A stretch of 64,000 nucleotides of DNA from CAZAQV01 sp964487255 (GCA_964487255.1 CAZAQV010000003.1:251363-315362); one strand, 5' to 3'; positions 24,777 through 37,261 are shown, numbered from the stretch's first letter. A program made the numbers and translations. The notes: generated from the sequence alone by a model not told the origin.

Positions 24777-26687
24777 TCAGTACGCCACGCCGAGGATGAA
24801 GCGGAAAATCCAGGCGGTTTCGAGGTCCGGGTTGCCGGTGACGACTTCGGAACCGCTGTCGTCAGAGAGGTAACCCAGCCCCTGCATCGGGAAGAAGACG
24901 CCAGCTTGTGCTGAACCATAGAAGCCGTCCCAAATTTCAGGACCGTCTTCGCTGCGGTAGTAGAGCGCAGCGTTGATTTCGACACCAAGGTCCGGGTCGT
25001 TCCCCCAGGTTTGGAGCTCCGCCGTAGCGCGACTCCAGATCAGATCGACCTCGAAGCCAAGCAGTTGGCCGAAGGGGTCACGAATGAAGTCGTAGCTGAT
25101 GCCTGGTTTGAAGTAGTAGCCACCGGCCACGTGACCCATGATGTTACGCCAGAAAATAAGGTCGACTCGGTAGTTGGGATGAAAACGGAAGGTCGAGATG
25201 GAGTCGTCCGGCGCTGCCCCGCGTGCATCGCGCTGGAAGTTCGGGTTTCCATCGGAGTCGTAACGACCCAGACCGTCAAGGTCTTGGTCGCCACTTGCAA
25301 AGCCAAAGTCGAAGTGAATGCCAAACTGGTCGTCCAGAACGCGGTACTCACCCTCGAACGCCAGACCGAACTGCAATAGCCCGTAGGTGTCCGTGCTCAG
25401 TTCGGTTCCGCTAAGCGTATTGTCGACACTACCAAAGACCATTGCGGCCTCCACCTCAAGGCGAAGGTTCTCGTACAAAAACTGCAGCCAGACGTCGGGA
25501 ATAAACGCCTCTGCGCCGCGCCGAAACACCAAACGCTCAGTATCGTCGCTCGCATCTTCCACCGTGCTCAATAGCTGGTTGCGATAAAGGAAGAACGCTC
25601 CCGCGTTAAGCACAAAGTCTCCGCGATCGAGGCGTTCCTTTTGGACGTCTTCATCGTAGCGACGTGTCACTGCAAACATGTATTGATCCACGTCGTCGTC
25701 TTGATAAGCGTCGAGCGGTATCGAGTAGGGGTCGAGACGATTGGACGCCACATACCCTTCGTTGGCGAAGTCGTAGGCTGCGATCACATGAACCAAATCG
25801 AAGGGATTGACGATGGCCATGATTCTGTCGACATCTGTCTGGTAGTCCGAGTCGATGCCTTCGCCACCATTGGCGAACATACCAAGACCCCAGTGCCAGC
25901 CCATGCGGCCAAAGCGGATTTGCCCGAGACCACGGTTGGTCACCTCGGCCCACGCGCGGCGCACGCGAATGGCGTCCTCGATGGAGTTTCGAGTGTCCGT
26001 ACTAAAACTCAGGCTGTCTTCGCCGGCGATTCCGTCCGGCGTCGAGCCCAAGATGAAGTTGTCGAACACGTCGAACATGGCATGGACTCGCACCTCGTCG
26101 CTGACCGAGAGCACGGGCGCCAAGCGAAGCCGCATATTGGCGAAGCCGAGCGAACTTGAATCACACGCGGCAGGAGAGTCCGAACGGTCCAGCGAATCGC
26201 CACAGCCACCGATAGGGCCACTGCCATCGATGCGGTTCTCACCGGGGCGAAAACGATCAAAGGGATAATCTCGACCTTCGTCCTCGACCGGGCGGCGTCC
26301 TAGATAGAGAGTTTCCATCAGGTTTCCGCGGGTGCGGAAATAACCATGAAGCTTGAGAATAGTTTGCGGCGCAGTAAAGTCCTTGAGGCGGGGGGGCATC
26401 GCGTCGTCGAGATCGATATCGGCTTCCGTCGGATCTGCGTCGTCGTCGGCCACGTTCTCGTCGGGCTCGGTCTCGGCGATCGATGGAGGCGCAAGGGCGT
26501 CCATTTGAGGCGCGCGTAGCCCTCCCTCAAGGTCGTCTTCGCCCTCCGACTCCTCATCGGAAGTTTCCTCTGGATTTTCTTCCAAAGCGCCCGCGTCTGG
26601 GACACCAGCATCCTGGGCGAAAGCAAGCTGAACGCCGAGAAAAGCATAGGCGGCCAAAAGGGCGGCTGCGATTTGAGTGAAGCGCAT
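24777..26687 (-). CDS. Outer-membrane beta-barrel protein, TIGR04551-like
   Basis: 636 residues. A signal peptide (FTQIAAALLAAYAFLGVQLA, cleavage before QDAGVPDAG) and a GGAGAG site support the ATG at 26685-26687. An acidic low-complexity linker (Glu/Asp/Ser/Ala, about residues 28-90) leads into a region rich in alternating hydrophobic/aromatic strands, including LKLHGYFRTRGNLMETLYLG and IRFGRMGWHWGLGMFANGGE, typical of the myxobacterial TIGR04551 barrel family. It ends AWIFRFILGVAY, with a terminal aromatic residue as expected for a BAM substrate. Function of the family is unknown; a porin-like role is possible. Confidence 0.8.
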   Translation of the reverse strand: MRFTQIAAALLAAYAFLGVQLAFAQDAGVPDAGALEENPEETSDEESEGEDDLEGGLRAPQMDALAPPSIAETEPDENVADDDADPTEADIDLDDAMPPRLKDFTAPQTILKLHGYFRTRGNLMETLYLGRRPVEDEGRDYPFDRFRPGENRIDGSGPIGGCGDSLDRSDSPAACDSSSLGFANMRLRLAPVLSVSDEVRVHAMFDVFDNFILGSTPDGIAGEDSLSFSTDTRNSIEDAIRVRRAWAEVTNRGLGQIRFGRMGWHWGLGMFANGGEGIDSDYQTDVDRIMAIVNPFDLVHVIAAYDFANEGYVASNRLDPYSIPLDAYQDDDVDQYMFAVTRRYDEDVQKERLDRGDFVLNAGAFFLYRNQLLSTVEDASDDTERLVFRRGAEAFIPDVWLQFLYENLRLEVEAAMVFGSVDNTLSGTELSTDTYGLLQFGLAFEGEYRVLDDQFGIHFDFGFASGDQDLDGLGRYDSDGNPNFQRDARGAAPDDSISTFRFHPNYRVDLIFWRNIMGHVAGGYYFKPGISYDFIRDPFGQLLGFEVDLIWSRATAELQTWGNDPDLGVEINAALYYRSEDGPEIWDGFYGSAQAGVFFPMQGLGYLSDDSGSEVVTGNPDLETAWIFRFILGVAY

Positions 26688-26704
26688 TCGGTCTCTCCAA
26701 AAGC

Positions 26705-26728
26705 CTCGAAAATCGTTTAGTTTTCGAG
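26705..26728. promoter_or_regulatory. Perfect 8-bp inverted repeat between the barrel gene and the RNase J gene
   Basis: CTCGAAAA and TTTTCGAG are perfect inverted repeats separated by 8 bases (TCGTTTAG). It lies 18-41 bp upstream of the barrel gene ATG on the minus strand and about 80 bp upstream of the RNase J start on the plus strand, in the shared divergent spacer. It could be an operator or a 5'-UTR hairpin; no similar sequence was seen elsewhere in the window. Confidence 0.4.
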
Positions 26729-26808
26729 CAACCGGGGCGTAGCACGGGCCTTCGGGGATGGTCAACGGTCTGCTATCGATTGCCCGATTCGTTTTGTTAG
26801 ACTCGGTC

Positions 26809-28389
26809 GTGGCTACACGATTGTTTGCGCTCGGGGGACTCGGCAGGATCGGGATGAACTGTCTGGCTCTTGAGAGCGAAGGAAAGTGGCTGCTGGTTGA
26901 CTGCGGAATGCGGATGGGTCCGTCGGAACTCGGAGTCGGCGTCATCGAACCCGATCTGGACTGGCTACTCGAACAGAGCGGCGACTTGCTCGGCGTCGTA
27001 CTAACGCACGGGCACGAAGATCACCTGGGCGCGCTTCCCCGTTTGCTGCAAGCTCGCTCCGTGCCCGTGTGGGCGCCGCCATACGCCCTGGCCTATCTGC
27101 GTGCCAAGCTGGCAAGCGATCCCATCGAGGCCGAGGCGAATCTGCACGAACTGAGCGTGGGCGGTGAACTCCAGCTCGGGCCGTATCGAGTCCGTAGCAT
27201 TCGTGTGACGCACTCGACCGCAGACGCGACAAGCCTGCTGATCGAAACGCCCGATGGCCGCCTGCTTCATACCGGAGACTTCAAGCTCGACCCAAGCCCC
27301 GTCGACGGCATGCACTACGACAAGCAAGCGTTCGAGCGTCTCGGCGACGAAGGGCTCGACCTTCTTTTGAGCGACTCGACAAATGCGATGACCCGAGGTC
27401 ACTCGACGAGCGAGCACGACTTGTACGCCCCCCTCCTCGACATCGTTAATCGCGCACAAGGCCGCGTCGTGGTTTCCGTCTTCGCCTCCAACACGCATCG
27501 ACTCGCCACTCTCTTCGATGTTGCTGAGCGAAGTCGGCGACGCGTTTGTTTGCTCGGCCGTTCGGTTGGTCGTCACGTTGAAACGGCGCAGCAAACCGGC
27601 CACCTCCCAAAAGTGCAGCGCATGCTGGTGCGCCCACAAGAGGCGCAGCAACTCGCGCGAAACCAGATTCTGTATATTGCGACAGGCAGCCAAGGCGAGG
27701 GAAACGCCGCGTTGGCTCGCATCTTCCGCAAAGAGCACCAGGTCGAACTCGGCGCCGGAGATACCCTGATACTTTCTGCCCGCGTCATCCCAGGTAATGA
27801 GAAGAAGGTCTATCGGATGCTCAATGGCTTCGCAGAACGTGGCATCGAGATCCACTTCCCACCGTTTACCCAGAACATCCATGCCAGCGGACACGCGTAT
27901 CGCGATGAGCTGCGCTGGATGCTTCGCACCACTCGCCCCAAACACTTCGTTCCGATTCACGGAACCCGGCTGCACCTCGAAGCCCATGCTCAGCTCGCAC
28001 ACGAAGAAGGGATCAGCCGAACGCACATCCTCTCCAATGGAGAGTCGCTCGTGCTCAAGTCTGGCAACCTTGCGCGAGGCGAGGACTTTTTGTGGGACGA
28101 AGTCTTTCGCAACTCCGTGGGTGAGACGCTCGATCGAGAGACGATGCGCGAGCGGAATCACATCGCGCGAAACGGCGTATGCTTCGTTCACGGACGACCC
28201 ACCGATCTGCGCGTGGAAGACGTCGGCACCGGCGCAACCGACGAGCAGCTGGACGAACTCGAGGACCAACTCGCCGCACTTCACCTGGGCGAGCTCGCCG
28301 AAGAGCACATCCTTCGCTGCGTGCGCCGATTCTACCGATCTGAACTGGGCACTCGGCCCGAAGTTCGCGTCGCGGTGCTCTTTTCCTAG
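26809..28389 (+). CDS. rnj: Ribonuclease J (metallo-beta-lactamase/beta-CASP)
   Basis: About 526 residues. RNase J processes and degrades RNA with endo- and 5'-3' exonuclease activity. The family start LFALGGLGRIGMNCLALES is followed by the zinc motif LTHGHEDHLGALPRL, DLLLSDSTNAMTRGHSTSEH, and the beta-CASP motif FASNTHRLATLFDVAERS. The C-terminal stretch FVPIHGTRLHLEAHAQLA holds the third histidine motif. A GTG at 26809 matches the family length; an ATG at 26758 would add 17 residues with no family counterpart. It lies divergent from the barrel gene and tandem with the lipoprotein gene 24 bp downstream. Confidence 0.9.
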   Translation: MATRLFALGGLGRIGMNCLALESEGKWLLVDCGMRMGPSELGVGVIEPDLDWLLEQSGDLLGVVLTHGHEDHLGALPRLLQARSVPVWAPPYALAYLRAKLASDPIEAEANLHELSVGGELQLGPYRVRSIRVTHSTADATSLLIETPDGRLLHTGDFKLDPSPVDGMHYDKQAFERLGDEGLDLLLSDSTNAMTRGHSTSEHDLYAPLLDIVNRAQGRVVVSVFASNTHRLATLFDVAERSRRRVCLLGRSVGRHVETAQQTGHLPKVQRMLVRPQEAQQLARNQILYIATGSQGEGNAALARIFRKEHQVELGAGDTLILSARVIPGNEKKVYRMLNGFAERGIEIHFPPFTQNIHASGHAYRDELRWMLRTTRPKHFVPIHGTRLHLEAHAQLAHEEGISRTHILSNGESLVLKSGNLARGEDFLWDEVFRNSVGETLDRETMRERNHIARNGVCFVHGRPTDLRVEDVGTGATDEQLDELEDQLAALHLGELAEEHILRCVRRFYRSELGTRPEVRVAVLFS

Positions 28390-28413
28390 GCCAACCGTGC
28401 TACAAACGCCCCC

Positions 28414-29784
28414 ATGGCGCGGACTCCGATCATGTTCAAGGTCAGCCTAGCGGCCTTTTTGCTAGGCGCGTGCGGCGGTTCAGGACAGGCCGAGACCGAG
28501 CACTCCGAGCACAGCGACATCGCAGCAAGCACCGAAGCGACCGACCCGAACTCTGACATCAAACCTCCGCAGAAGGTCGACCCGCAGTGGAGCTCGGCCG
28601 ATGCGCAGGTCATCAGTCGTGGACCCACCCCGCAAGAGCGGCTCGTGCTCAACTCGCTCATCGTCAAGACCGAGACGGTTCGTGGCTTGCGGTTCAAGTA
28701 TCCTGTGCCGATCGCCATTCAAAACCGCGCTGCGATCGAATTGTTCGTGACGGAGAAACTCGCCGAAGAGGACATCGCAACGGACAAGCTCGTGTATACG
28801 GCACTGGGCCTGATTCCACCCGACATGGACGTCAAACAACTCATGGTCGACGTGATGGGTGAGCAGATCATCGGCTACTATGACCCAGACGATGACCGCT
28901 TCGTGATTCGAGACGACGTGATGGCGAAGCTCGGTGCAGGACACGCGACGGGAGAAAGCGAGAGCGTCATCGTGCACGAGCTCGTTCATGCGCTCCAAGG
29001 GCAGCACTTGGGCTTGCGCGAGCAATTCGAAAAGGACCGCGATACCGACTCCGCCCTCGCCTACCAGTCCATTGTCGAAGGCGACGCCACGCTCGCGATG
29101 ATTGCTTTTTTGGCAAGCGCGTCGAACATGCCACTGCGGCTGATGCTGGGACGACTCGACGCGATGGTGGCGATGGCCAAGGCCGCACAAGGCGCCAACG
29201 AAGAACTCGACAAGGCACCGCCCATCGTTCGCGTCACCCTCGTAGCACCCTACTTCGAGGGGCTGCGCTTTGTGGGCACCCACTACCGTGACGGCTCATG
29301 GGACTCGGTCAACCGCACGTTCGAGATTCGCCCTCCAAGTATGGAGCAAGTGTTGCATGTGGAGAAATACGGCATCGATCCGCCGGTGAAGGTGAAGCTC
29401 GAACCCGTCAAGACCCTGATCGACGCGGGATACAAACTCGCGAAAGAAGACACCCTCGGTGAGCTTGAGATGTCGGTGTATTTGGGCCTGCCCGGTGCGA
29501 AGCCCAACCTGGGCGCCGCTGCCGGCTGGGGAGGCGATCGACTCCATGTTTATCAACACCCTTCGGACGCGCACGCCGCCGTGGTCGTCTGGCTGACGCG
29601 CTGGGACAGCAAAAAGGATGCAGACGAGGCTGCGCGTGCAGCCCTGCCAGGCGGCGGACGCGTTGCGCAGCGCGGAAAAGACGTGCTCTTTGTGCGCAAT
29701 GCGGACCTCGGACTTGCTGAACAAATTCGGAAAGAAGTGAGCCGCGCATCGCAGGTTTCTTTCCCTTCATTCGTGAATCCTTAG
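28414..29784 (+). CDS. Putative zinc metalloprotease lipoprotein
   Basis: 456 residues. A lipoprotein signal (FKVSLAAFLLGAC, lipobox LLGAC) indicates membrane anchoring in the periplasm or on the surface. The central HELVHALQGQHLG (about residues 189-201) is a gluzincin-like HExxH motif; the glutamate in VEGDATLAMIAFLA about 35 residues later is a plausible third zinc ligand. The N-terminal 30 mature residues are acidic and low complexity. The C-terminal region ends in a TGGYKLA-like strand pattern with no recognised domain. Substrate and role are unknown. Start chosen at the first ATG; one at codon 7 would also keep the signal. Confidence 0.72.
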   Translation: MARTPIMFKVSLAAFLLGACGGSGQAETEHSEHSDIAASTEATDPNSDIKPPQKVDPQWSSADAQVISRGPTPQERLVLNSLIVKTETVRGLRFKYPVPIAIQNRAAIELFVTEKLAEEDIATDKLVYTALGLIPPDMDVKQLMVDVMGEQIIGYYDPDDDRFVIRDDVMAKLGAGHATGESESVIVHELVHALQGQHLGLREQFEKDRDTDSALAYQSIVEGDATLAMIAFLASASNMPLRLMLGRLDAMVAMAKAAQGANEELDKAPPIVRVTLVAPYFEGLRFVGTHYRDGSWDSVNRTFEIRPPSMEQVLHVEKYGIDPPVKVKLEPVKTLIDAGYKLAKEDTLGELEMSVYLGLPGAKPNLGAAAGWGGDRLHVYQHPSDAHAAVVVWLTRWDSKKDADEAARAALPGGGRVAQRGKDVLFVRNADLGLAEQIRKEVSRASQVSFPSFVNP

Positions 29785-29840
29785 CTTTTTCTTCGCCCTT
29801 CCTTAGCCAACAAGGCCTCTTGTGCTATTCCCCGCGGCCT

Positions 29841-31208
29841 ATGACTCCTCACGTTCACGGCCCCGACTGCGATCACGATCACGATCACTCCCACACGCCG
29901 CCCGACTTCGACGTCGAATCCACGCTGAAAATGGACTCCAGTGTCCAAGGTCAGCTCGATGTGGCTGTGCCGTGGAAGCGCGTGCAGCAAGAGCTTCAGA
30001 AAAGCTACCAAGAGGTCTCCAAGCACGCGCGCATTCGCGGCTTTCGACCCGGCAAGGCCCCCATGAATGTGGTCAAGCAGATGTATGGCAAGCGCGTACG
30101 AAGTGAAGTGACTTCGCACCTTGTCGAACTCGGCTTGCTGATGGCGCTCCAAAAGCACGAACTCGACATCGTCGCGCAACCGGAAGTGACCCCCGAGGCG
30201 ATCAAAAGCGGCGAGCCACTACGTTTTAAGGCCGACGTCGAGATGCGGCCGAAGATCGACAAAGTCGAAACCAAGGATTTCAATGTCGACAAGCCCGTGT
30301 ACGAGGTCACAAACGAAGACGTCGACCACGAGCTCGAAGCCCTGCGCCTGCAGAACGCCGACGTACGCACACCGGAGCCCATGCGCCCCTCGAAGAAACA
30401 CGACATTCTCACCATCGACTATACGGTCACGGCGGATGGCGAGAAGAAGGAAGAGTTGTCTGCGGAGGGTCGCGAAGTGAGCCTCGGTACCGACGACCTT
30501 GCCGAGGAGTTCGAGACCGGGCTTCTCGGTCTTCAACCGGGCGACTCGAAGTCGATTGAGATGCAACCTGACGAAGAGCACCCAAACGAAGAGCTTCGCG
30601 GTAAGAAAACGGTCTTCGAGGTAACGGTCAAAGCGCTCAAAGAGCGCCTGCTGCCAGAGCTCGATGACGATTTTGCAAAAGACGTGGGTGATTACGAAAC
30701 ACTTCTCGAGCTGCGGATGAAAACACGCGAGCGACTTGAGAAGCTCTTCAGCGACCAGAGCGAAGCGGCGCTTAAGCGCGCCCTGATCGACAAGCTGATC
30801 GAACTCAATCCCATTGAGGTTCCACCGAGCCTGGTGGCGAGAGAGCAGCAACAGTCGCTCTACCAGATGGCGAGCTACGCCTACATGAGCCAGCAGCCCT
30901 TCGACGCCGAGAGCGCACAGGAAGCCGCAAAGGAGTCGGGCGAACGGCGTGTTCGCGCAGCGCTCCTACTCGGTGCCCTAGCCCGGCAGGAGAAGATCTC
31001 CTTCGAGCCCGCGGATCTTGAGGCCAAGTATACAGAGATCGCGGAGGCGACCGGCAAGCACGTGGCCAAGGTGAAGGCGGAGTATGCCGACCGCAGAGAT
31101 GCGATTGAAAACGAGGTCCTTGAGGAGAAATTGATGGGGCACCTTCGCTCGATTGCAGTGATATCGGAGCGATCCATCAAGGACGAAGAAACGAAAGAGA
31201 GCGCCTAG
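29841..31208 (+). CDS. tig: Trigger factor (ribosome-associated chaperone and peptidyl-prolyl isomerase)
   Basis: About 455 residues. Trigger factor binds the ribosome exit tunnel and helps nascent chains fold. The ribosome-binding signature GFRPGKAP (in ARIRGFRPGKAPMNVVKQM) is intact, followed by the FKBP-like domain (MRPSKKHDILTIDYTVTADG onwards) and a long helical C-terminal domain. Odd feature: the N-terminus MTPHVHGPDCDHDHDHSHTP has seven His plus Asp and Cys, an extension of about 20 residues absent from E. coli trigger factor and reminiscent of metal-binding tails. It is followed directly by clpX instead of clpP. Confidence 0.94.
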   Translation: MTPHVHGPDCDHDHDHSHTPPDFDVESTLKMDSSVQGQLDVAVPWKRVQQELQKSYQEVSKHARIRGFRPGKAPMNVVKQMYGKRVRSEVTSHLVELGLLMALQKHELDIVAQPEVTPEAIKSGEPLRFKADVEMRPKIDKVETKDFNVDKPVYEVTNEDVDHELEALRLQNADVRTPEPMRPSKKHDILTIDYTVTADGEKKEELSAEGREVSLGTDDLAEEFETGLLGLQPGDSKSIEMQPDEEHPNEELRGKKTVFEVTVKALKERLLPELDDDFAKDVGDYETLLELRMKTRERLEKLFSDQSEAALKRALIDKLIELNPIEVPPSLVAREQQQSLYQMASYAYMSQQPFDAESAQEAAKESGERRVRAALLLGALARQEKISFEPADLEAKYTEIAEATGKHVAKVKAEYADRRDAIENEVLEEKLMGHLRSIAVISERSIKDEETKESA

Positions 31209-31286
31209 GAACAAAGAATCCTAGGTATTCAAATGAAGTTGCCGGGCTGAGTTCCGGGCGTTACCATCTCGGGAGGTAGGCGGACT

Positions 31287-32567
31287 TTGACAGATCGAAA
31301 ATCAGAAGAGGGAAACGTCAATCTTAAGTGCTCGTTCTGTGGCAAATCACAGCGCGAGGTTAAGAAGCTTATCGCTGGGCCGACGGTCTACATTTGCGAC
31401 GAGTGCATTGGCCTTTGCAACGACATCATCGCCGAGGAAGTCGACCGCGAAGAGTCGGAGACGGGCAATGCGCCACTGCCGACGCCCATGGAAATCAAAG
31501 AAATCCTCGATCAGTATGTGATCGGTCAGCACCAGGCCAAAAAGACTCTCTCCGTCGCTGTTCACAACCACTACAAGCGCATCGAAACAAAGGTCGGCTC
31601 CGACGACGTCGAACTTCAAAAGTCGAACATCCTTCTGCTCGGACCGACGGGCTCAGGTAAGACCCTACTCGCGCAGACGCTCGCAAGGATTCTAAACGTC
31701 CCGTTTGCGATCGCCGATGCCACCACCCTCACCGAGGCCGGTTACGTCGGCGAAGACGTCGAGAACATCATCGTGCAGCTTTTGCAAAACGCCGACCACG
31801 ACATCGAGCGCGCGCAGCGTGGCATCGTCTACATCGACGAAATCGACAAGGTGGCGCGCAAGGGTGACAACCCGTCCATCACCCGAGACGTCAGTGGCGA
31901 AGGCGTGCAACAGGCACTGCTCAAGATCATCGAAGGCACGATGGCGAACGTACCTCCCAAAGGCGGACGCAAACACCCACAACAAGAGTTCGTGCAGATC
32001 GACACCGCCAACATTCTCTTCATCTGCGGCGGCGCTTTCGTCGGCTTGGATGAAATCATCCAGCGTCGTGTGGGCGAAAAAACACTGGGTTTCGGCGCCG
32101 ACTTACAGAGCAAGAAGGACAAACGTTTGGGTGAAGTGCTCATGCAGGTCCAGCCTGAAGACTTGCTCAAAGCCGGGCTTATCCCAGAGTTCATCGGTCG
32201 CTTGCCCGTCGTCGCCACGCTTCACGAGCTCGACGAGGACGCACTCATCGACATTCTGACTCAACCTCGAAATGCGCTGGTCAAGCAGTTCCGCAAGCTC
32301 TTCGAGATGGACGGCGTAGAGCTCCGTTTCACCGACGGCGCGCTGCGCGCCATTGCGCACGAGGGCATCGAACGGCAAACAGGTGCTCGCGGGCTTCGGG
32401 CCATCTTGGAGCGCGCGATGCTTGAGACGATGTACGACATTCCTTCGCGCGATGGCGTTAAAGAGGTTGTCGTGAGCGAAGACGTCATCTTGCGCGGCGA
32501 GCAGCCCTTGGTCGTCTACGAAACCGAAAAAGAATCCAAGGGTTCGCCCAAAGCCGGAATGGCCTAG
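31287..32567 (+). CDS. clpX: ClpX, ATP-dependent unfoldase subunit of ClpXP
   Basis: 426 residues. ClpX unfolds tagged proteins and feeds them to ClpP. It has the four-Cys zinc-binding domain (CSFCGKSQREVKKL and YICDECIGLC), Walker A LLGPTGSGKTLLAQT, pore loop GYVGEDVENI, and the ClpP-docking loop as LGF (EKTLGFGADLQS). A docking loop is therefore present although no clpP gene lies in the window, where it normally sits between tig and clpX. The start is TTG at 31287 with GGGAGGT 9 bp upstream. The lon gene follows 20 bp after the stop. Confidence 0.96.
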   Translation: MTDRKSEEGNVNLKCSFCGKSQREVKKLIAGPTVYICDECIGLCNDIIAEEVDREESETGNAPLPTPMEIKEILDQYVIGQHQAKKTLSVAVHNHYKRIETKVGSDDVELQKSNILLLGPTGSGKTLLAQTLARILNVPFAIADATTLTEAGYVGEDVENIIVQLLQNADHDIERAQRGIVYIDEIDKVARKGDNPSITRDVSGEGVQQALLKIIEGTMANVPPKGGRKHPQQEFVQIDTANILFICGGAFVGLDEIIQRRVGEKTLGFGADLQSKKDKRLGEVLMQVQPEDLLKAGLIPEFIGRLPVVATLHELDEDALIDILTQPRNALVKQFRKLFEMDGVELRFTDGALRAIAHEGIERQTGARGLRAILERAMLETMYDIPSRDGVKEVVVSEDVILRGEQPLVVYETEKESKGSPKAGMA

Positions 32568-32587
32568 CGGGTCCAAACCAAAAGACT

Positions 32588-35074
<2,487 letters not shown>

Positions 35075-35150
35075 CAATGACTGAATACAGCCTCCGGGCG
35101 TTGCGTCGAACCAAGACGATGTCTAGGATCGACCGCAACTGGAGGTAGAC

Positions 35151-35612
35151 GTGTACAAAAAACTAGCCATGATGATTTTCGCTTTGGCGACTTTCCCACT
35201 TCTTACCAGCTCGAGCGCAGACGCCCAGGTTCGCGTCGACTTTGCCAACTTCGAAGTCTCCCAAAACGGCAATGACGTCGAGATTCAATATGTCATCTCC
35301 AAGGAAGGTTGGAGACTGCTCGGGGGCGCCAAGGCCAAGCCTGTCATCGCAGCATTCTTCCGACCGGGTAAGGGCGGTGCCGAGCACAAGGCGGAGGCTG
35401 CCATCACGGAACGCTTGGGTAAGGTCGTCATCCCGGCGCCGTACAAAGACTTCCAACTGATGCTGCGCGTGCGCGACAAGATCCCATCCACAAAGCGGGT
35501 CGTTGGTATGCAGTTTGGCAAGCTCAAACCGAGTTTTCTGGGCTTTATGTCGGACGAGATCCCGCAGGGGAAGACTTCGGGTTTTCGCAAGACGGACGCA
35601 GTGAGGCGCTAA
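35151..35612 (+). CDS. Small secreted protein of unknown function
   Basis: 153 residues, translated from GTG at 35151 with GGAGGT ending 5 bp upstream, a strong site. A signal peptide (LAMMIFALATFPLLTSSSADA) precedes a mature beta-rich domain of about 125 residues with no cysteines or recognised motif. The segment VRDKIPSTKRVVGMQFGKLKP is basic. It lies between lon and the tRNA-Val gene. I do not recognise a family; periplasmic location is the only supported inference. Confidence 0.6.
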   Translation: MYKKLAMMIFALATFPLLTSSSADAQVRVDFANFEVSQNGNDVEIQYVISKEGWRLLGGAKAKPVIAAFFRPGKGGAEHKAEAAITERLGKVVIPAPYKDFQLMLRVRDKIPSTKRVVGMQFGKLKPSFLGFMSDEIPQGKTSGFRKTDAVRR

Positions 35613-35667
35613 GGTCGCTTCATCCTAGACATCACGCGTGGGCCTGGCTAGGCTGGGGACGCTCACC

Positions 35668-35739
<72 letters not shown>

Positions 35740-35812
35740 CCGCCGAGCCTCTAAGAACCTGTCTGCTGCGTTTCGGTGGTGATATGAGCGCGATCATTCT
35801 ATTCTCCCGCCC

Positions 35813-37261
35813 ATGTTACGCCGCGTGTCCATCTTCGCTCTGGGCTTTGTGCTGCTCGGCTGCCTACCTTATTCACCGGTCGAACACGCCAAGCCACCAC
35901 TGGAGGTTCCCGAAAAGTACGCCCATAGCGAAGTCGCAAAGAACGCAGGCCAACGCTGGTGGGAGTCGCTTGGCGATGCGCAGCTGAACACGCTGGTCGA
36001 GACCGCTCTGACCGGCAACTTCGATGTCATGATTGCGTGGGCACGACTGGAGCAAGCCCAAGCTGTCGCGACCGCAGCGGGCGCACCCCTTTGGCCCTCG
36101 CTCAGCGCATATGCAACGGTATCGAAAAGCGTTCCAATTCCCGGATTCGATGTCGAGCAGATTCGCTTGGGCGCACAGGCCGCGTACGAGCTGGACCTGT
36201 TTGGCCGGAACCTAACCGAAGCGGAAGCGGCCGGACTCGAGTCTATCAACGCGCGCGACAATGTCGAAGTCGCTGCAATTACGGTGAGCGCTGAAACCGC
36301 CCAGGCGTATTTCAATCGCATCTACTCAGCTCACCGCGTGAAAATCTTTGAGGAGCAGCTTGAGACCAACAACGAGTATCTTGATCTCATTGAGCTACGT
36401 TTTGAAAAAGGCCTCTCGTCGGCACTCGATGTCTATCAACAGACCGACCGATCCATCGCCACTGAACAGGCACTTCTTTCGGCCAAGCTAGACGAGAGGA
36501 CGGCCATTTACACGTTGGCACAACTACTCGGCAGAGCTCCGTCTCAAAACTTTCAGATGCAGATTCCAGAAGAGCTGCCCATCCCACCAAAGCTACCGGA
36601 AGATGGTATTTCCAGCAGCTTGCTCGTGCAGCGGCCGGACGTGCGCGCTGCGCGCCGCTCCGTGACCATCGCAGACAAACGTGTGGGTATTGCCATCGCT
36701 GAATACCTCCCGCGCCTTTTCTTAGATGGCGGATTGTTTTTCCTCAATAACGGGTTCGATGAATTCACGCTCTTCGACAACCTCCTTTACTCGTTCACCG
36801 CCCAGTTGACCCAAAACATCTTCGACGGTTTCGCGCGTGAGGCTCGGATTGATCAGAACGAGGCACTGGTGCGAGAAAATCTCATGGTCTTCGGCCAAAG
36901 GATGCTCAGAGCCATCGTGGAGGTGGAAACCGCGCTGGCGACCGAAAAGAATCAGACAGAACTCTTGGACGTGGTTGGAAGGCGACTTGAGCAGAATACC
37001 AAGACGCTGCGCGAAGCCCGCGCGCGCTATGAACGGGGCTTGTCCGATTTTCTGCCGGTGCTCACCGCGCAAAACGCCGCGCAGGCGGCAGAGGTTGCCC
37101 TCCTTGACGCAAAGCGGGCACTGCTCTTCGCGCGGATTCAACTCCATCGCGCTCTCGGCGGAACCTGGACCCGGAAGTTGGTTCAGCCTACTTGGGTCGA
37201 GCCCGAAGACGGCGAGGCGCCAGCGGTTCCCCCGGTTGAAGACAGCGCGTCCGACGAGTAG
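35813..37261 (+). CDS. Outer-membrane efflux lipoprotein (NodT/TolC-like)
   Basis: 482 residues. This is the outer-membrane factor of a tripartite RND pump. The lipobox LLGC (ALGFVLLGCLPYSPVEHA) marks it as a NodT-type lipoprotein. The two OEP repeats with long Ala/Glu-rich helices, and the RPDVRAARRSVTIADKRVGI segment, are characteristic. The adaptor and pump genes follow on the same strand, making an operon starting just downstream of the tRNA gene. Confidence 0.9.
   Translation: MLRRVSIFALGFVLLGCLPYSPVEHAKPPLEVPEKYAHSEVAKNAGQRWWESLGDAQLNTLVETALTGNFDVMIAWARLEQAQAVATAAGAPLWPSLSAYATVSKSVPIPGFDVEQIRLGAQAAYELDLFGRNLTEAEAAGLESINARDNVEVAAITVSAETAQAYFNRIYSAHRVKIFEEQLETNNEYLDLIELRFEKGLSSALDVYQQTDRSIATEQALLSAKLDERTAIYTLAQLLGRAPSQNFQMQIPEELPIPPKLPEDGISSSLLVQRPDVRAARRSVTIADKRVGIAIAEYLPRLFLDGGLFFLNNGFDEFTLFDNLLYSFTAQLTQNIFDGFAREARIDQNEALVRENLMVFGQRMLRAIVEVETALATEKNQTELLDVVGRRLEQNTKTLREARARYERGLSDFLPVLTAQNAAQAAEVALLDAKRALLFARIQLHRALGGTWTRKLVQPTWVEPEDGEAPAVPPVEDSASDE

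Noticed and set aside
27001..28308. A 435-codon minus-strand reading frame opposite the RNase J gene
   Set aside because: RNase J motifs on the plus strand are intact; the antisense frame has no recognisable domain and follows from GC-rich codon use.
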